Positions 28,342 through 37,240 of a stretch of 64,000 bases of DNA are shown piece after piece. The notes beneath the pieces were generated by a model. It made no database searches. It worked only from the letters and a program-made list of their open reading frames with translations, and was not told the origin of the DNA. Both the position numbers and the translations under genes were made by a program. The first letter of the stretch is position 1. Each line of letters starts with the position of its first letter. Source of the stretch: Sphingobacteriales bacterium (GTDB lineage Bacteria > Bacteroidota > Bacteroidia > Chitinophagales > Chitinophagaceae); the NCBI GenBank assembly GCA_027491165.1, contig JAIXWS010000010.1, positions 1-64,000 on the forward strand, written 5' to 3'.

Positions 28342-29349
28342 ATGAAAATATTGGCAATAGAAAGTTCTTGTGACGATACAGGTGCAGCTATAATAGATGA
28401 TGGGCATATAAAAAGCAATGTTATTGCTTCTCAATCAGTACACGAACAATATGGTGGTGTAGTGCCCGAAATGGCATCTAGAGCCCATATGCAAAACATT
28501 GTCCCTGTAGTAGCCGTTGCCTTAAACCAGGCACAAATGGCCATAGAAGAAATTGAAGCCATAGCTTTTACACAAGCCCCTGGATTAATAGGCTCTTTGC
28601 TCGTAGGTGCAGGTTTTGCAAAAGCTATTGCGCAAGCTAGGAATCTACCTTTGATAGCCGTACATCATATGCAAGCCCATGTAATGGCGCATTTCATTGA
28701 TGAGCCCAAACCCAATTTTCCTTTTCTATGTCTAACAGTTTCGGGTGGTCATACACAATTGGTTTTGTGCAAAAGCCATTTAGATATGACCCTTATTGGA
28801 GAAACAATAGACGATGCTGCTGGCGAAGCTTTTGACAAGACCGCCAAAATGCTGGGACTACCTTATCCGGGCGGACCATTAGTAGATAAATTAGCCGCTG
28901 AAGGCAATCCTTTACAATATAGCTTTCCAATCTCCAGCCTACCCGATTATCAATTTACTTTTAGTGGTCTAAAAACCTCGGTGCTTTATTTTTTACAAAA
29001 AGGAAAAAAAGAAAATCCAAACTTTATAGCAGAAAACTTAAAGGACATTTGTGCATCAGTGCAATACACCATAATCGAATCCTTGATACGTAAATTAAAA
29101 AAAGCGGCTAAAGAATTAGGCGTTCAGCATATCGGCATTGCAGGTGGCGTATCGGCCAACAGTGGTTTACGTCAAGCAGTAAAAAACTTGGGTGAACAAA
29201 ACGGTTGGCAGGTTTTTATTCCCGATTTTCAATACTGCACAGATAATGCAGCTATGATTGCCATTACAGCACATTACAAACAATTGGCCGGAGAATACGC
29301 CGAGCTCGGCACAATACCCACAGCGCGCGCAACATGGAGCCATGAGTAA
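28342..29349 (+). CDS. tsaD: tRNA N6-adenosine threonylcarbamoyltransferase TsaD
   Basis: MKILAIESSCDDTGAAIIDD, HHMQAHVMAHF, SGGHTQLVL, GGVSANSGLR. Confidence 0.97.
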   Translation: MKILAIESSCDDTGAAIIDDGHIKSNVIASQSVHEQYGGVVPEMASRAHMQNIVPVVAVALNQAQMAIEEIEAIAFTQAPGLIGSLLVGAGFAKAIAQARNLPLIAVHHMQAHVMAHFIDEPKPNFPFLCLTVSGGHTQLVLCKSHLDMTLIGETIDDAAGEAFDKTAKMLGLPYPGGPLVDKLAAEGNPLQYSFPISSLPDYQFTFSGLKTSVLYFLQKGKKENPNFIAENLKDICASVQYTIIESLIRKLKKAAKELGVQHIGIAGGVSANSGLRQAVKNLGEQNGWQVFIPDFQYCTDNAAMIAITAHYKQLAGEYAELGTIPTARATWSHE

Positions 29350-30052
29350 CGACTATTTTGCCTTCAAAAAAATGCGAATTGAGCAAGGAAATTGCGCCAT
29401 GAAAGTAAGCACAGACGCTTGCATTCAGGGGGCTTGGACACCAATTGAGACTTCATGGACTAAAGGACTTGACATTGGAACAGGTACAGGTTTGTTGTCC
29501 TTAATGTTGGCTCAAAGAAGTGACCGTTTACACATTGACGCTCTTGAAATTGATGCATCAGCAGCACAACAAGCAGCAACAAATGTCCACAATTCAGCCT
29601 TTGCACAACAAATCAATATCCATCATATCGATGCAAGAAAATGGGAAACCAACAAACTATATGATCTCATCATTTGTAATCCTCCTTTTTTTAGCAATAG
29701 CCTAAAAGGGGCAAATAATCAAAGAAATACAGCCCGACATAATGATGAGTGTAGCTTCATGGACTTAGTCGAACTAATCGAAAAAAACCTTGATAACAAT
29801 GGACAGGCTAGCATCCTATTGCCCTGCACCGAATTAAGAAGATGGGAAGAAGCACAGAAACAATCCACTCTAAAAATCCATCAAAATTTATGGATAAAGC
29901 CATTTGCACACAGTAAATCCAATAGGCTTATTCAGATTCTAGGACAAAGCATCCGGGAAATCGAAAATAAAGAATTGATCATCTATGAATCAGCCAAACA
30001 ATACACTGCCGCATTTACAAATTTGATGCACCCCTTTTATCTACACTTGTAG
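29342..30052 (+). CDS. tRNA1(Val) (adenine(37)-N6)-methyltransferase family (TrmN6/YfiC-like)
   Basis: FKKMRIEQGNCAMKVSTDACIQGAW, LDIGTGTGLLSLMLAQ, DLIICNPPFF. Confidence 0.9.
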   Translation: MSNDYFAFKKMRIEQGNCAMKVSTDACIQGAWTPIETSWTKGLDIGTGTGLLSLMLAQRSDRLHIDALEIDASAAQQAATNVHNSAFAQQINIHHIDARKWETNKLYDLIICNPPFFSNSLKGANNQRNTARHNDECSFMDLVELIEKNLDNNGQASILLPCTELRRWEEAQKQSTLKIHQNLWIKPFAHSKSNRLIQILGQSIREIENKELIIYESAKQYTAAFTNLMHPFYLHL

Positions 30053-30473
30053 CGTTTCGCAAAGTATTTTGCCAGATCATAAAGATAGAAATGCACATCC
30101 AGCCTATCCAAAATAAATAAAATCCTAAATGCAATCGCTCCCCAGCTAGGCGATGAGACAGGTCGCTGCGAAAATCTTGATAAGTAAAATATAATCCAAT
30201 CATAGCCAAAACAAGGCAAGAAAGGTTCATCAAAAAGGCTTTTTGCTTATTCAGTTTTGACTGTAACCATACTTGTAGCATTAATAAAAAAACCAATATC
30301 CCAAAGTTAAATAAGGCACCTTTCCACCAAAGTTTCATAAAGGAATAATAGTAGTATTTCTTTTTAAAAAGACTAATGGCAGTGCGTGCCAAAAATGACA
30401 TTCGGGAAAGTAAATATCCTGAAAGAATAGACAATGCAGCTAGTAATGCAATGAGGGGAAAATATTTTTTCAT
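30015..30473 (-). CDS. Putative integral membrane protein
   Basis: 152 aa with several hydrophobic segments; 3' end overlaps the convergent methyltransferase gene. Confidence 0.65.
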   Translation of the reverse strand: MKKYFPLIALLAALSILSGYLLSRMSFLARTAISLFKKKYYYYSFMKLWWKGALFNFGILVFLLMLQVWLQSKLNKQKAFLMNLSCLVLAMIGLYFTYQDFRSDLSHRLAGERLHLGFYLFWIGWMCISIFMIWQNTLRNATSVDKRGASNL

Positions 30474-30534
30474 AAAAGAAAATTTATGGTCAAAAATACT
30501 TTAATCACAATTAGAAATAAGCAACATAAAACAA

Positions 30535-30542
30535 TAACTTTG
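30535..30542 (+). promoter_or_regulatory. -7 box TAACTTTG upstream of tRNA-Arg(CCG)
   Basis: Exact TAnnTTTG 20 nt before mature tRNA 5' end. Confidence 0.6.
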
Positions 30543-30562
30543 CGCACTTTGAAACCCATTAT

Positions 30563-30634
30563 GGCTTCGTAGTACAATGGATAGTACGAGAGTTTCCGAA
30601 GCTCCAAATCCAAGTTCGATTCTTGGCGAAGCCA
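30563..30634 (+). tRNA. tRNA-Arg (anticodon CCG)
   Basis: Acceptor GGCTTCG/CGAAGCC, anticodon loop TTCCGAA, T arm CCAAG-TTCGATT-CTTGG. Confidence 0.9.
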
Positions 30635-30646
30635 CAGCCTACATAA

Positions 30647-30680
30647 AAAACGAGAACAATATCTGTTCTCGTTTTTTTTA
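30647..30680 (+). terminator. Terminator after tRNA-Arg(CCG), probably bidirectional
   Basis: AAAACGAGAACA-ATATC-TGTTCTCGTTTTTTTT. Confidence 0.85.
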
Positions 30681-30684
30681 TTTC

Positions 30685-31806
30685 TTAAAAAGAAAAACCA
30701 AAAATATTAGAATAGGCTACTGCACCATCTTGTGCCGTTTGTTTAATCTGTGCGGTATAAGTTCCCGATGGCAAGCTGGTTTTGATACTGATATAGGTTA
30801 CCTCATGAAACGCAATCATCGGCTTATTGACTTGAACAAAATCTGCAGGTGCAAATCCTTGGCCGTCGCAAACAGCAGTGCCGTTTGGTTTTATCGAAAC
30901 TTCATTAATCACCCCTCCTGATGCATCCCGAATAATTACTTTTCGTTCGGTTATTTCTGTACCTATAGAATATAATAAAGGTGGGCATACGCCAGAAATT
31001 TCGTGTGTTCCAAAAAAACCATAAAAGCCAATAATTTTACAAGGCATAGGATCAATACTAACATTATTAATGATCAGATCCCTGTTTACAATATGGACAT
31101 CACCTTTAATAAGAAAGTTCTTCTCACTAAAGGACTTAAAACCAACTAATGGAAGGTCGCCAACCATGCAGTCATAAATTTTACGTTCTACATAGGGTGA
31201 ATTGGCTAACAAATCCCTAGGGATTTCAAAGGTCATCATGGTATCGTTCATCACATTGGCCATTATAGAAAATTGATTCAAAGCATTATCAACCGCAGAA
31301 AAAGTAAGCTTTATTTCAGGCACATTTTTGAAGCCACTACCATATAGCACATGTTGCGCTCCCTCTATCGAAAAAATACCATTGTCCTGGTCATATAGAT
31401 TAGAGGGACCACTATAAAATTTTGAATAATTAATCCAATAATTGGGTGTAGCAAATGAATCTGTGTTAGTGTATTTAGATTCTTTGCCCCGAGTCAATTG
31501 AACCCGAAAATAGTAGGTAGTTTTTAACTGCAAATTGCTTAAGAGGATATTATTTTTATCCGTGTAGACTGCGTCTTTCCAATCTTTGTCCTGGGATTTT
31601 TTGTATTGCAATTGGGCAACAATATCTTTCTGACTATGGTTTTCAACAAAAGAAACGATAGCCTCATTACCCATTAAAGAGATAAGATTGAGTTTGGTGT
31701 TGCTTGCGCATTCCTGAAGGCTATTATCTACAACTGAATTTTCCTTTTTGCAAGAAATAGACAAAAGGCTAAACCATAAAAATAGGATACTGAATATTTT
31801 TTTCAT
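30685..31806 (-). CDS. Putative lipoprotein with FnIII/IPT-like domains
   Basis: MKKIFSILFLWFSLLSISCKKE lipobox; fibronectin-like TTYYFRVQLTRGKES; start reset from 31845 to 31806. Confidence 0.75.
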   Translation of the reverse strand: MKKIFSILFLWFSLLSISCKKENSVVDNSLQECASNTKLNLISLMGNEAIVSFVENHSQKDIVAQLQYKKSQDKDWKDAVYTDKNNILLSNLQLKTTYYFRVQLTRGKESKYTNTDSFATPNYWINYSKFYSGPSNLYDQDNGIFSIEGAQHVLYGSGFKNVPEIKLTFSAVDNALNQFSIMANVMNDTMMTFEIPRDLLANSPYVERKIYDCMVGDLPLVGFKSFSEKNFLIKGDVHIVNRDLIINNVSIDPMPCKIIGFYGFFGTHEISGVCPPLLYSIGTEITERKVIIRDASGGVINEVSIKPNGTAVCDGQGFAPADFVQVNKPMIAFHEVTYISIKTSLPSGTYTAQIKQTAQDGAVAYSNIFGFSF

Positions 31807-31823
31807 GCTACAATTAGTTGGAA

Positions 31824-31831
31824 CAAATATA
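31824..31831 (-). promoter_or_regulatory. -7 box TATATTTG upstream of lipoprotein gene
   Basis: CAAATATA on plus strand, 17 nt before the ATG. Confidence 0.5.
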
Positions 31832-31843
31832 CTCTTAACACAC

Positions 31844-31877
31844 AAAAAAGCCTCTGAAAAATTTCAGAGGCTTTTTT
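31844..31877 (-). terminator. Terminator downstream of rpoD
   Basis: AAAAAAGCCTCTGAAA-AATTTCAGAGGCTTTTTT. Confidence 0.88.
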
Positions 31878-31900
31878 GTTTTTGAATGTGGCTATACAAA

Positions 31901-32758
31901 TTATCCTAAATATACTTTTAAGGCATTGCTATAACGGGCCTTTTGTAGACGCTTAATCGCACGCTCTTTGATTTGACGGATGCGCTCTTTAGTAAGATCG
32001 TACTTTTCTCCGATTTCTTCAATAGATGGGCCAGCTTCACCTTCAAGCCCAAAATAAGCGGCTAGAATTTCAGCTTCGCGAATACTTAATGATTTTAAAA
32101 TACGACGAATTTCAGCACGTAAGGAATCTTTCATGACATCATCATCGGTGTCACTACTACCTTCTAATAAGTCACCCATTGCTACATCTTCGGCTTCATG
32201 CACTGGTGCATCCAATGAGGTATGGCGGGTATTGCTGGTAAAGATATTGGTTACTTCAGTTTCGCTCATCTCGAGGATGTTGGCTAATTCTTCGGTAGAA
32301 GGCTCACGCTCATGCTCTTGTTCAAATGCAATAAAGGCTTTATTGGCCTTGTTGTAGGTACCGATTTTATTTTGAGGTAAACGAACCAAACGACCTTGCT
32401 CGGCTAATGCTTGCAAAATAGACTGGCGAATCCACCAAACAGCGTAAGAGATAAATTTAAAACCTTTTGTTTCATCAAAGCGTTGTGCTGCCTTAATTAA
32501 ACCAAGATTGCCTTCGTTGATCAAATCACTCAATGATAAGCCTTGGTGTTGGTATTGTTTGGCTACCGAAACCACAAAGCGCAAATTGGATTTTACAAGT
32601 TTCTCCAAAGCCCATTGATCATTCATACGGATTTTTTGCGCCAAAGTCGTTTCCTCTTCGGGCGTAATCATCGATATTTTAGAAATTTCTTGAAGGTATT
32701 TTTCTACCGCTTGCGAATCGCGATTGGTAATCTGGGTTGCAATCTTTAATTGTCTCAT
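31901..32758 (-). CDS. rpoD: RNA polymerase primary sigma factor, RpoD/SigA family (short Bacteroidetes form)
   Basis: LVKSNLRFVVSVAKQYQHQGLSLSDLINEGNLGLIKAAQRFDETKGFKFISYAVWWIRQSI; region 4 LTKERIRQIKERAIKRLQ. Confidence 0.96.
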   Translation of the reverse strand: MRQLKIATQITNRDSQAVEKYLQEISKISMITPEEETTLAQKIRMNDQWALEKLVKSNLRFVVSVAKQYQHQGLSLSDLINEGNLGLIKAAQRFDETKGFKFISYAVWWIRQSILQALAEQGRLVRLPQNKIGTYNKANKAFIAFEQEHEREPSTEELANILEMSETEVTNIFTSNTRHTSLDAPVHEAEDVAMGDLLEGSSDTDDDVMKDSLRAEIRRILKSLSIREAEILAAYFGLEGEAGPSIEEIGEKYDLTKERIRQIKERAIKRLQKARYSNALKVYLG

Positions 32759-32990
32759 AGTTGTAATATTTTTTCTGTTTTCTTTTACTTAAAACAGCAC
32801 TGTTAATAGTATAAACGTCAAAAAGCTTGCCATCGTTTGTAAGTAGTCTCGTTTTTCATCAAATTAACAGATCTTTTTGTCCTATTCTAGCGACAAAGTA
32901 TCAAATATTTTAATTTTCTTCAAACTTGAAAGAAAAAACCTGTAAAAACATCCTTAAAAACTTAAAAAACCTTAACCTTTCAGTCGGGCA

Positions 32991-32998
32991 CAAAAGTA
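32991..32998 (-). promoter_or_regulatory. -7 box TACTTTTG, candidate rpoD promoter (about 230-nt leader)
   Basis: CAAAAGTA on plus strand. Confidence 0.5.
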
Positions 32999-33019
32999 TA
33001 TTCTGTATTTCAAAAATGC

Positions 33020-33027
33020 TACCTTTG
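33020..33027 (+). promoter_or_regulatory. -7 box TACCTTTG upstream of acyl-CoA dehydrogenase
   Basis: Exact TAnnTTTG, about 32 nt before the ATG. Confidence 0.55.
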
Positions 33028-33059
33028 CACACACTTATAATTCAACTTTAACAAAGAAT

Positions 33060-34238
33060 ATGTCACAAGACCTCTTTACGCACCCAGATTATTACCAATT
33101 AGACGAATTATTGACCGATGAACACAAATTGATTCGTGATACCGTTCGCGCTTGGATTAAAAAAGAAGTGAGTCCAAATATTGAAAATTGGGCGCAAAAC
33201 AACCAATTCCCCAAACATTTAGTGCCCCAAATGGGCGATTTAGGGGTATTTGGTCCAACTGTACCTGCTCAATATGGCGGCGGCGGATTGGATTATATCA
33301 GCTATGGCTTAATGATGCAAGAAATTGAGCGCTGCGATAGCGGTATGCGCAGTACAGCTAGTGTGCAAGGCAGCTTAGTAATGTACCCCATTTATGCTTA
33401 CGGAAACGAAGAACAACGAAATAGATTTTTACCCAAACTTGCCTCTGGCGAATGGTTAGGCTGTTTTGGTCTTACCGAACCCGATAGCGGAAGCGACCCG
33501 GGAAGCATGCTCACCAATATCAAAGATGCTGGTGATCATGTCATCTTAAATGGTGCAAAAATGTGGATTTCAAACGCACCACATGCACAGGTAGCAGTGG
33601 TTTGGGCGAAAGATGAGGCGGGCGAAATCCGTGGTGTGATTGTAGAGCGTGGCATGGAAGGCTTTACCACACCAGAGATTCATGGCAAATGGAGCCTACG
33701 TGCAAGTTGCACCGGTGAACTTGTTTTTGATAATGTAAAGGTGCCAAAAGAAAATATTTTACCCAATGTAAAAGGCTTGAAAGGTCCATTAGGCTGTTTG
33801 TCGAAAGCACGCTATGGCATTGCTTGGGGTGCATTAGGTGCAGCAATGGATTGTTATGATTCAGCGCTAAGGTACACCTTGCAACGTAGCCAATTTGGTA
33901 AACAAATTGCTGGATTCCAATTACAACAAAAGAAATTGGCCGAAATGATTACTGAAATCACCAAGGGTCAATTACTCGTTTGGCGCCTAGGTGTATTGAT
34001 GAACGAGGGCCGTGCTACCCCAGCCCAAGTAAGTATGGCCAAACGCAACTCTTGCGAAATAGCCCTCAATATTTGCCGCGAAGCGCGCCAAATGCACGGT
34101 GGTATGGGTATTACTGGCGAATACAGCATTATGCGCCATATGATGAACCTTGAATCTGTGGTTACTTACGAAGGCACCCATGACATTCATTTACTCATAA
34201 CAGGCATGGATGTTACAGGCTTAAACGCTTTTAAATAA
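33060..34238 (+). CDS. Acyl-CoA dehydrogenase family protein, glutaryl-CoA dehydrogenase-like
   Basis: CFGLTEPDSGSDPGSMLT, WISNAPHAQVAVVWAK, REARQMHGGMGITGEYSIMRHMMNLESVVTYEGTHDIH. Confidence 0.92.
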   Translation: MSQDLFTHPDYYQLDELLTDEHKLIRDTVRAWIKKEVSPNIENWAQNNQFPKHLVPQMGDLGVFGPTVPAQYGGGGLDYISYGLMMQEIERCDSGMRSTASVQGSLVMYPIYAYGNEEQRNRFLPKLASGEWLGCFGLTEPDSGSDPGSMLTNIKDAGDHVILNGAKMWISNAPHAQVAVVWAKDEAGEIRGVIVERGMEGFTTPEIHGKWSLRASCTGELVFDNVKVPKENILPNVKGLKGPLGCLSKARYGIAWGALGAAMDCYDSALRYTLQRSQFGKQIAGFQLQQKKLAEMITEITKGQLLVWRLGVLMNEGRATPAQVSMAKRNSCEIALNICREARQMHGGMGITGEYSIMRHMMNLESVVTYEGTHDIHLLITGMDVTGLNAFK

Positions 34239-34262
34239 AGATTATATAGAATGTTCAATTAG

Positions 34263-34296
34263 AAAAAGGGGTGTACTTAGGTTTACCCCTTTTTTG
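34263..34296 (+). terminator. Terminator after acyl-CoA dehydrogenase
   Basis: AAAAAGGGGT...ACCCCTTTTTT. Confidence 0.8.
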
Positions 34297-34403
34297 TATT
34301 ATGCCCCATCCATTATTTCAAAAAAATAAATTGGAACAATCGGCCCATTTCTTTTGCTTTTGCAATTAGTAGAGACAGCCCTCTTCATTAAAAAGTGAAA
34401 AAA

Positions 34404-34523
34404 ATGAGATCACCCATTGAGAGTAAGAAGCCCCAAAAAAAAACGACAAAAACTGGCTTGAATACTAATACAGACTCGATTAATTATAGTAAATACAGTC
34501 ATTGTAGCATGTCTTGCCGATAA
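34404..34523 (+). CDS. Candidate 39-aa small ORF (unverified)
   Basis: ATG...TAA encoding MRSPIESKKPQKKTTKTGLNTNTDSINYSKYSHCSMSCR; below the ORF-track cutoff. Confidence 0.2.
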   Translation: MRSPIESKKPQKKTTKTGLNTNTDSINYSKYSHCSMSCR

Positions 34524-34627
34524 AAAGACCCAATAACCATATGTAGGGTATTGGCACTATTAGAGAGCAGGGAAAAATAAAATAGTGTACTATTGCAGCA
34601 TTATTAACTCAATAACACCTACTTAAT

Positions 34628-34936
34628 ATGAGCAGAGCGATAGCAGCCTTGTTATTAGCGACAATGCTTTTTAGCTGTAATAAAATATTTGAAGATGCAG
34701 CTATTAATGATGGTGCCATCCAGTATTCCAATAAATCTTCCGACTCTTATAAACTATACTTAGAAGGTTCTTATTTGGGCAGTATCGATGGCGGAACATC
34801 CTACGAAAAAAAGGTAAGTCCTGGCGAATATAAAGTCAAGGTAATTCAAGAAAGTGGCTATTTGGGAGACCCTATTGAAAAAACAGCCATTATGAGCATT
34901 GGAGATAAAGAAGTAAAAGTATTTGCTTTTCACTAG
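34628..34936 (+). CDS. Small putative lipoprotein
   Basis: MSRAIAALLLATMLFSCNK lipobox; 102 aa. Confidence 0.7.
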   Translation: MSRAIAALLLATMLFSCNKIFEDAAINDGAIQYSNKSSDSYKLYLEGSYLGSIDGGTSYEKKVSPGEYKVKVIQESGYLGDPIEKTAIMSIGDKEVKVFAFH

Positions 34937-35317
34937 TATGATCATCAAATGGTAATAGCTAAAAAGACTGCCTATTATCAAGGACTATTTTGGCAATACC
35001 ACAAAAGTTATCGCCCCCCCACTTCGCCCAAGGGCGATAGCTGAAAGCACAGGGACTTTATCCATTTTGTTTTGGGTTCATCGATGGGGCAAAGTATCGA
35101 AGCATCAAAAAGAGGCCTCTATCCAAACCTATCAAATATTAAGCTGCACTGTGCATAATCCCAATCGGCAAGTCGAGGCCGTATAGTAAATAATTGAATT
35201 CCTCCATTGGCATTGTCAACAAGCTATCAACAGCAAGCAAATTGAAGCACAAAGGAGTGTTTTATTTATTACCTTGCAGCAAATAATTTTCAACAACAAA
35301 ATAAGGCTAAAGCAAGT

Positions 35318-36307
35318 ATGCTCAAGATTGGCGTTTTTGGGGCAGGTCACCTCGGCAAAATTCATATTCAACAATGGAAAGAAATAGAAGGTATAGAAAT
35401 AGTTGGTTTTTATGACCCCAACGATGAAAATGCAGCATCGGCAATAAGTCAATACGGAGTAAAGCGTTTTAGTGAGAGCAACAGTTTGTTGCAACTTTGC
35501 GATGCAGTTGATATCGTAAGCAATACAACCCACCATTTTGAAATAGCCAAGGCTGCATTGTTACTGGGCAAACATATTTTTGTAGAAAAACCTTTCACCA
35601 ATACCCTTGAAGAGGCTCAAGAACTCATTAAACTGATTAAAGAAGCTAATGTAAAATGCCAAGTCGGTCATGTAGAACGATTTAATCCAGCTTTATTGGC
35701 ATTAGGTGATATGAACATACAACCCATGTTTATTGAAACACACCGATTATCAACCTTTAATCCGCGGGGGACAGATGTATCGGTTATTTTAGACCTAATG
35801 ATTCATGATATAGATATTGTCCTTCATTTGGTTAAATCACCCGTCAAAAGAATTTCGGCCAGTGGCGTGGCTGTACTGAGCGAAACCCCTGATATTGCAA
35901 ATGCTCGAATTGAATTTGACAACGGCTGTGTGGCGAATCTTACCAGTAGTCGCATTTCTTTGAAGCGCATGAGAAAAATGCGTCTTTTTCAGAGAGATGC
36001 CTACATCAGTGTGGATTTTTTAGATAAAAAAACAGAAGTTATTAAACTGAGTGACGAGGGTGAAAATCCTAAAGGCATCATGGATGTACCCCTTGAAATG
36101 GCTAATGGAGACAAGAAAGTTTTATCCGTAAACATGCCAGAAATACCTGCTATAAATGCTATTAATGCCGAGCTTAGCGAATTTGCTCGAGCGATCATCA
36201 ACGATTTGCCTGTAAAAGTCACTGCATTTGACGGCTACCAAGCAATGGAAGTGGCTCATTTAATTTTGAAAAAAATGAGCATGCATAACCAATTGCACAA
36301 TGAATAA
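35318..36307 (+). CDS. Gfo/Idh/MocA family oxidoreductase
   Basis: KIGVFGAGHLGKIHIQQW, HIFVEKPFTNTLEEAQEL, VGHVERFNPA. Confidence 0.94.
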   Translation: MLKIGVFGAGHLGKIHIQQWKEIEGIEIVGFYDPNDENAASAISQYGVKRFSESNSLLQLCDAVDIVSNTTHHFEIAKAALLLGKHIFVEKPFTNTLEEAQELIKLIKEANVKCQVGHVERFNPALLALGDMNIQPMFIETHRLSTFNPRGTDVSVILDLMIHDIDIVLHLVKSPVKRISASGVAVLSETPDIANARIEFDNGCVANLTSSRISLKRMRKMRLFQRDAYISVDFLDKKTEVIKLSDEGENPKGIMDVPLEMANGDKKVLSVNMPEIPAINAINAELSEFARAIINDLPVKVTAFDGYQAMEVAHLILKKMSMHNQLHNE

Positions 36308-36353
36308 GCCAAAAGCACGTTAATAGTTTATTGTGGACTTCTTTTACCCAAAA

Positions 36354-37229
36354 ATGCCCATGTACAAATTTTTATATTCAGCCCTATTGATCTGCTTCGG
36401 CTTTTCGGCCTGTAATATTATCAATCCTAAAGAGCAAATACCTACCTATTTGCAACTAGAACCATTTGTATTTTCTAACCCCGACTCTAGCTTTACGGGT
36501 AGCACCACTTACAATATACCTTCGGCTTGGGTTTATGCAGATGACATTCCTGTAGGTGTTTTCGACTTACCCTGTGTCGTTCCCGTAATGATTAACAAAA
36601 CCAGTAAATTAAAAATAATTGCTGCTGTGAATAACCAAGGTTTAAAAAGTTATGTCTTTCAATACCCTTTTTATCGAATTGATACGACAACCTTAGTGTA
36701 TAACCCTGGAAAAGTGCAAAGTTATTCGCCCAAAACTCGATATATAAGCAGCCTCAATTCTACGTCGTTTAGATTAAAAATAAATTTTGAAGAAGGTTTA
36801 CAGTTTAAGAACTTAGGTAGCGATACCGCAATGGTCATCGAAAAAAAACCAGATTATGTAATTTCTGGTGAAAATAGTGCTGCGATTTATTTAAAGTCTC
36901 CTCAAAAGTTTTCAGAAAATATTTCAGTCAATTATTTTGAATTACCCGCTGGTGCTTGTTATTTAGAATTTGACTACAAAAGCACTTTGCCCTTTCAGAT
37001 AGGCTTACAAGCCGAAGATGCTGGAGGAAAAATCTATGGTGAATACCTTTCGGGCTTTAACCCTAAGGGTATTGCTAACAAAATATATTTAGACCTGGGA
37101 ACCTTTACCAAAACCAATAAAACCTACAAAAAATTCTACATTAAAGTGCGTTCTTCGTTAGAAGATTTTAATGGCAAATACAGCGAAGGATATGTGGTAT
37201 TGGATAATTTTAAAGTGATTTCACAATAA
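36354..37229 (+). CDS. Putative lipoprotein
   Basis: MPMYKFLYSALLICFGFSACN lipobox; start uncertain (36354 or 36360). Confidence 0.75.
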   Translation: MPMYKFLYSALLICFGFSACNIINPKEQIPTYLQLEPFVFSNPDSSFTGSTTYNIPSAWVYADDIPVGVFDLPCVVPVMINKTSKLKIIAAVNNQGLKSYVFQYPFYRIDTTTLVYNPGKVQSYSPKTRYISSLNSTSFRLKINFEEGLQFKNLGSDTAMVIEKKPDYVISGENSAAIYLKSPQKFSENISVNYFELPAGACYLEFDYKSTLPFQIGLQAEDAGGKIYGEYLSGFNPKGIANKIYLDLGTFTKTNKTYKKFYIKVRSSLEDFNGKYSEGYVVLDNFKVISQ

Positions 37230-37240
37230 GCATCGAAAAA

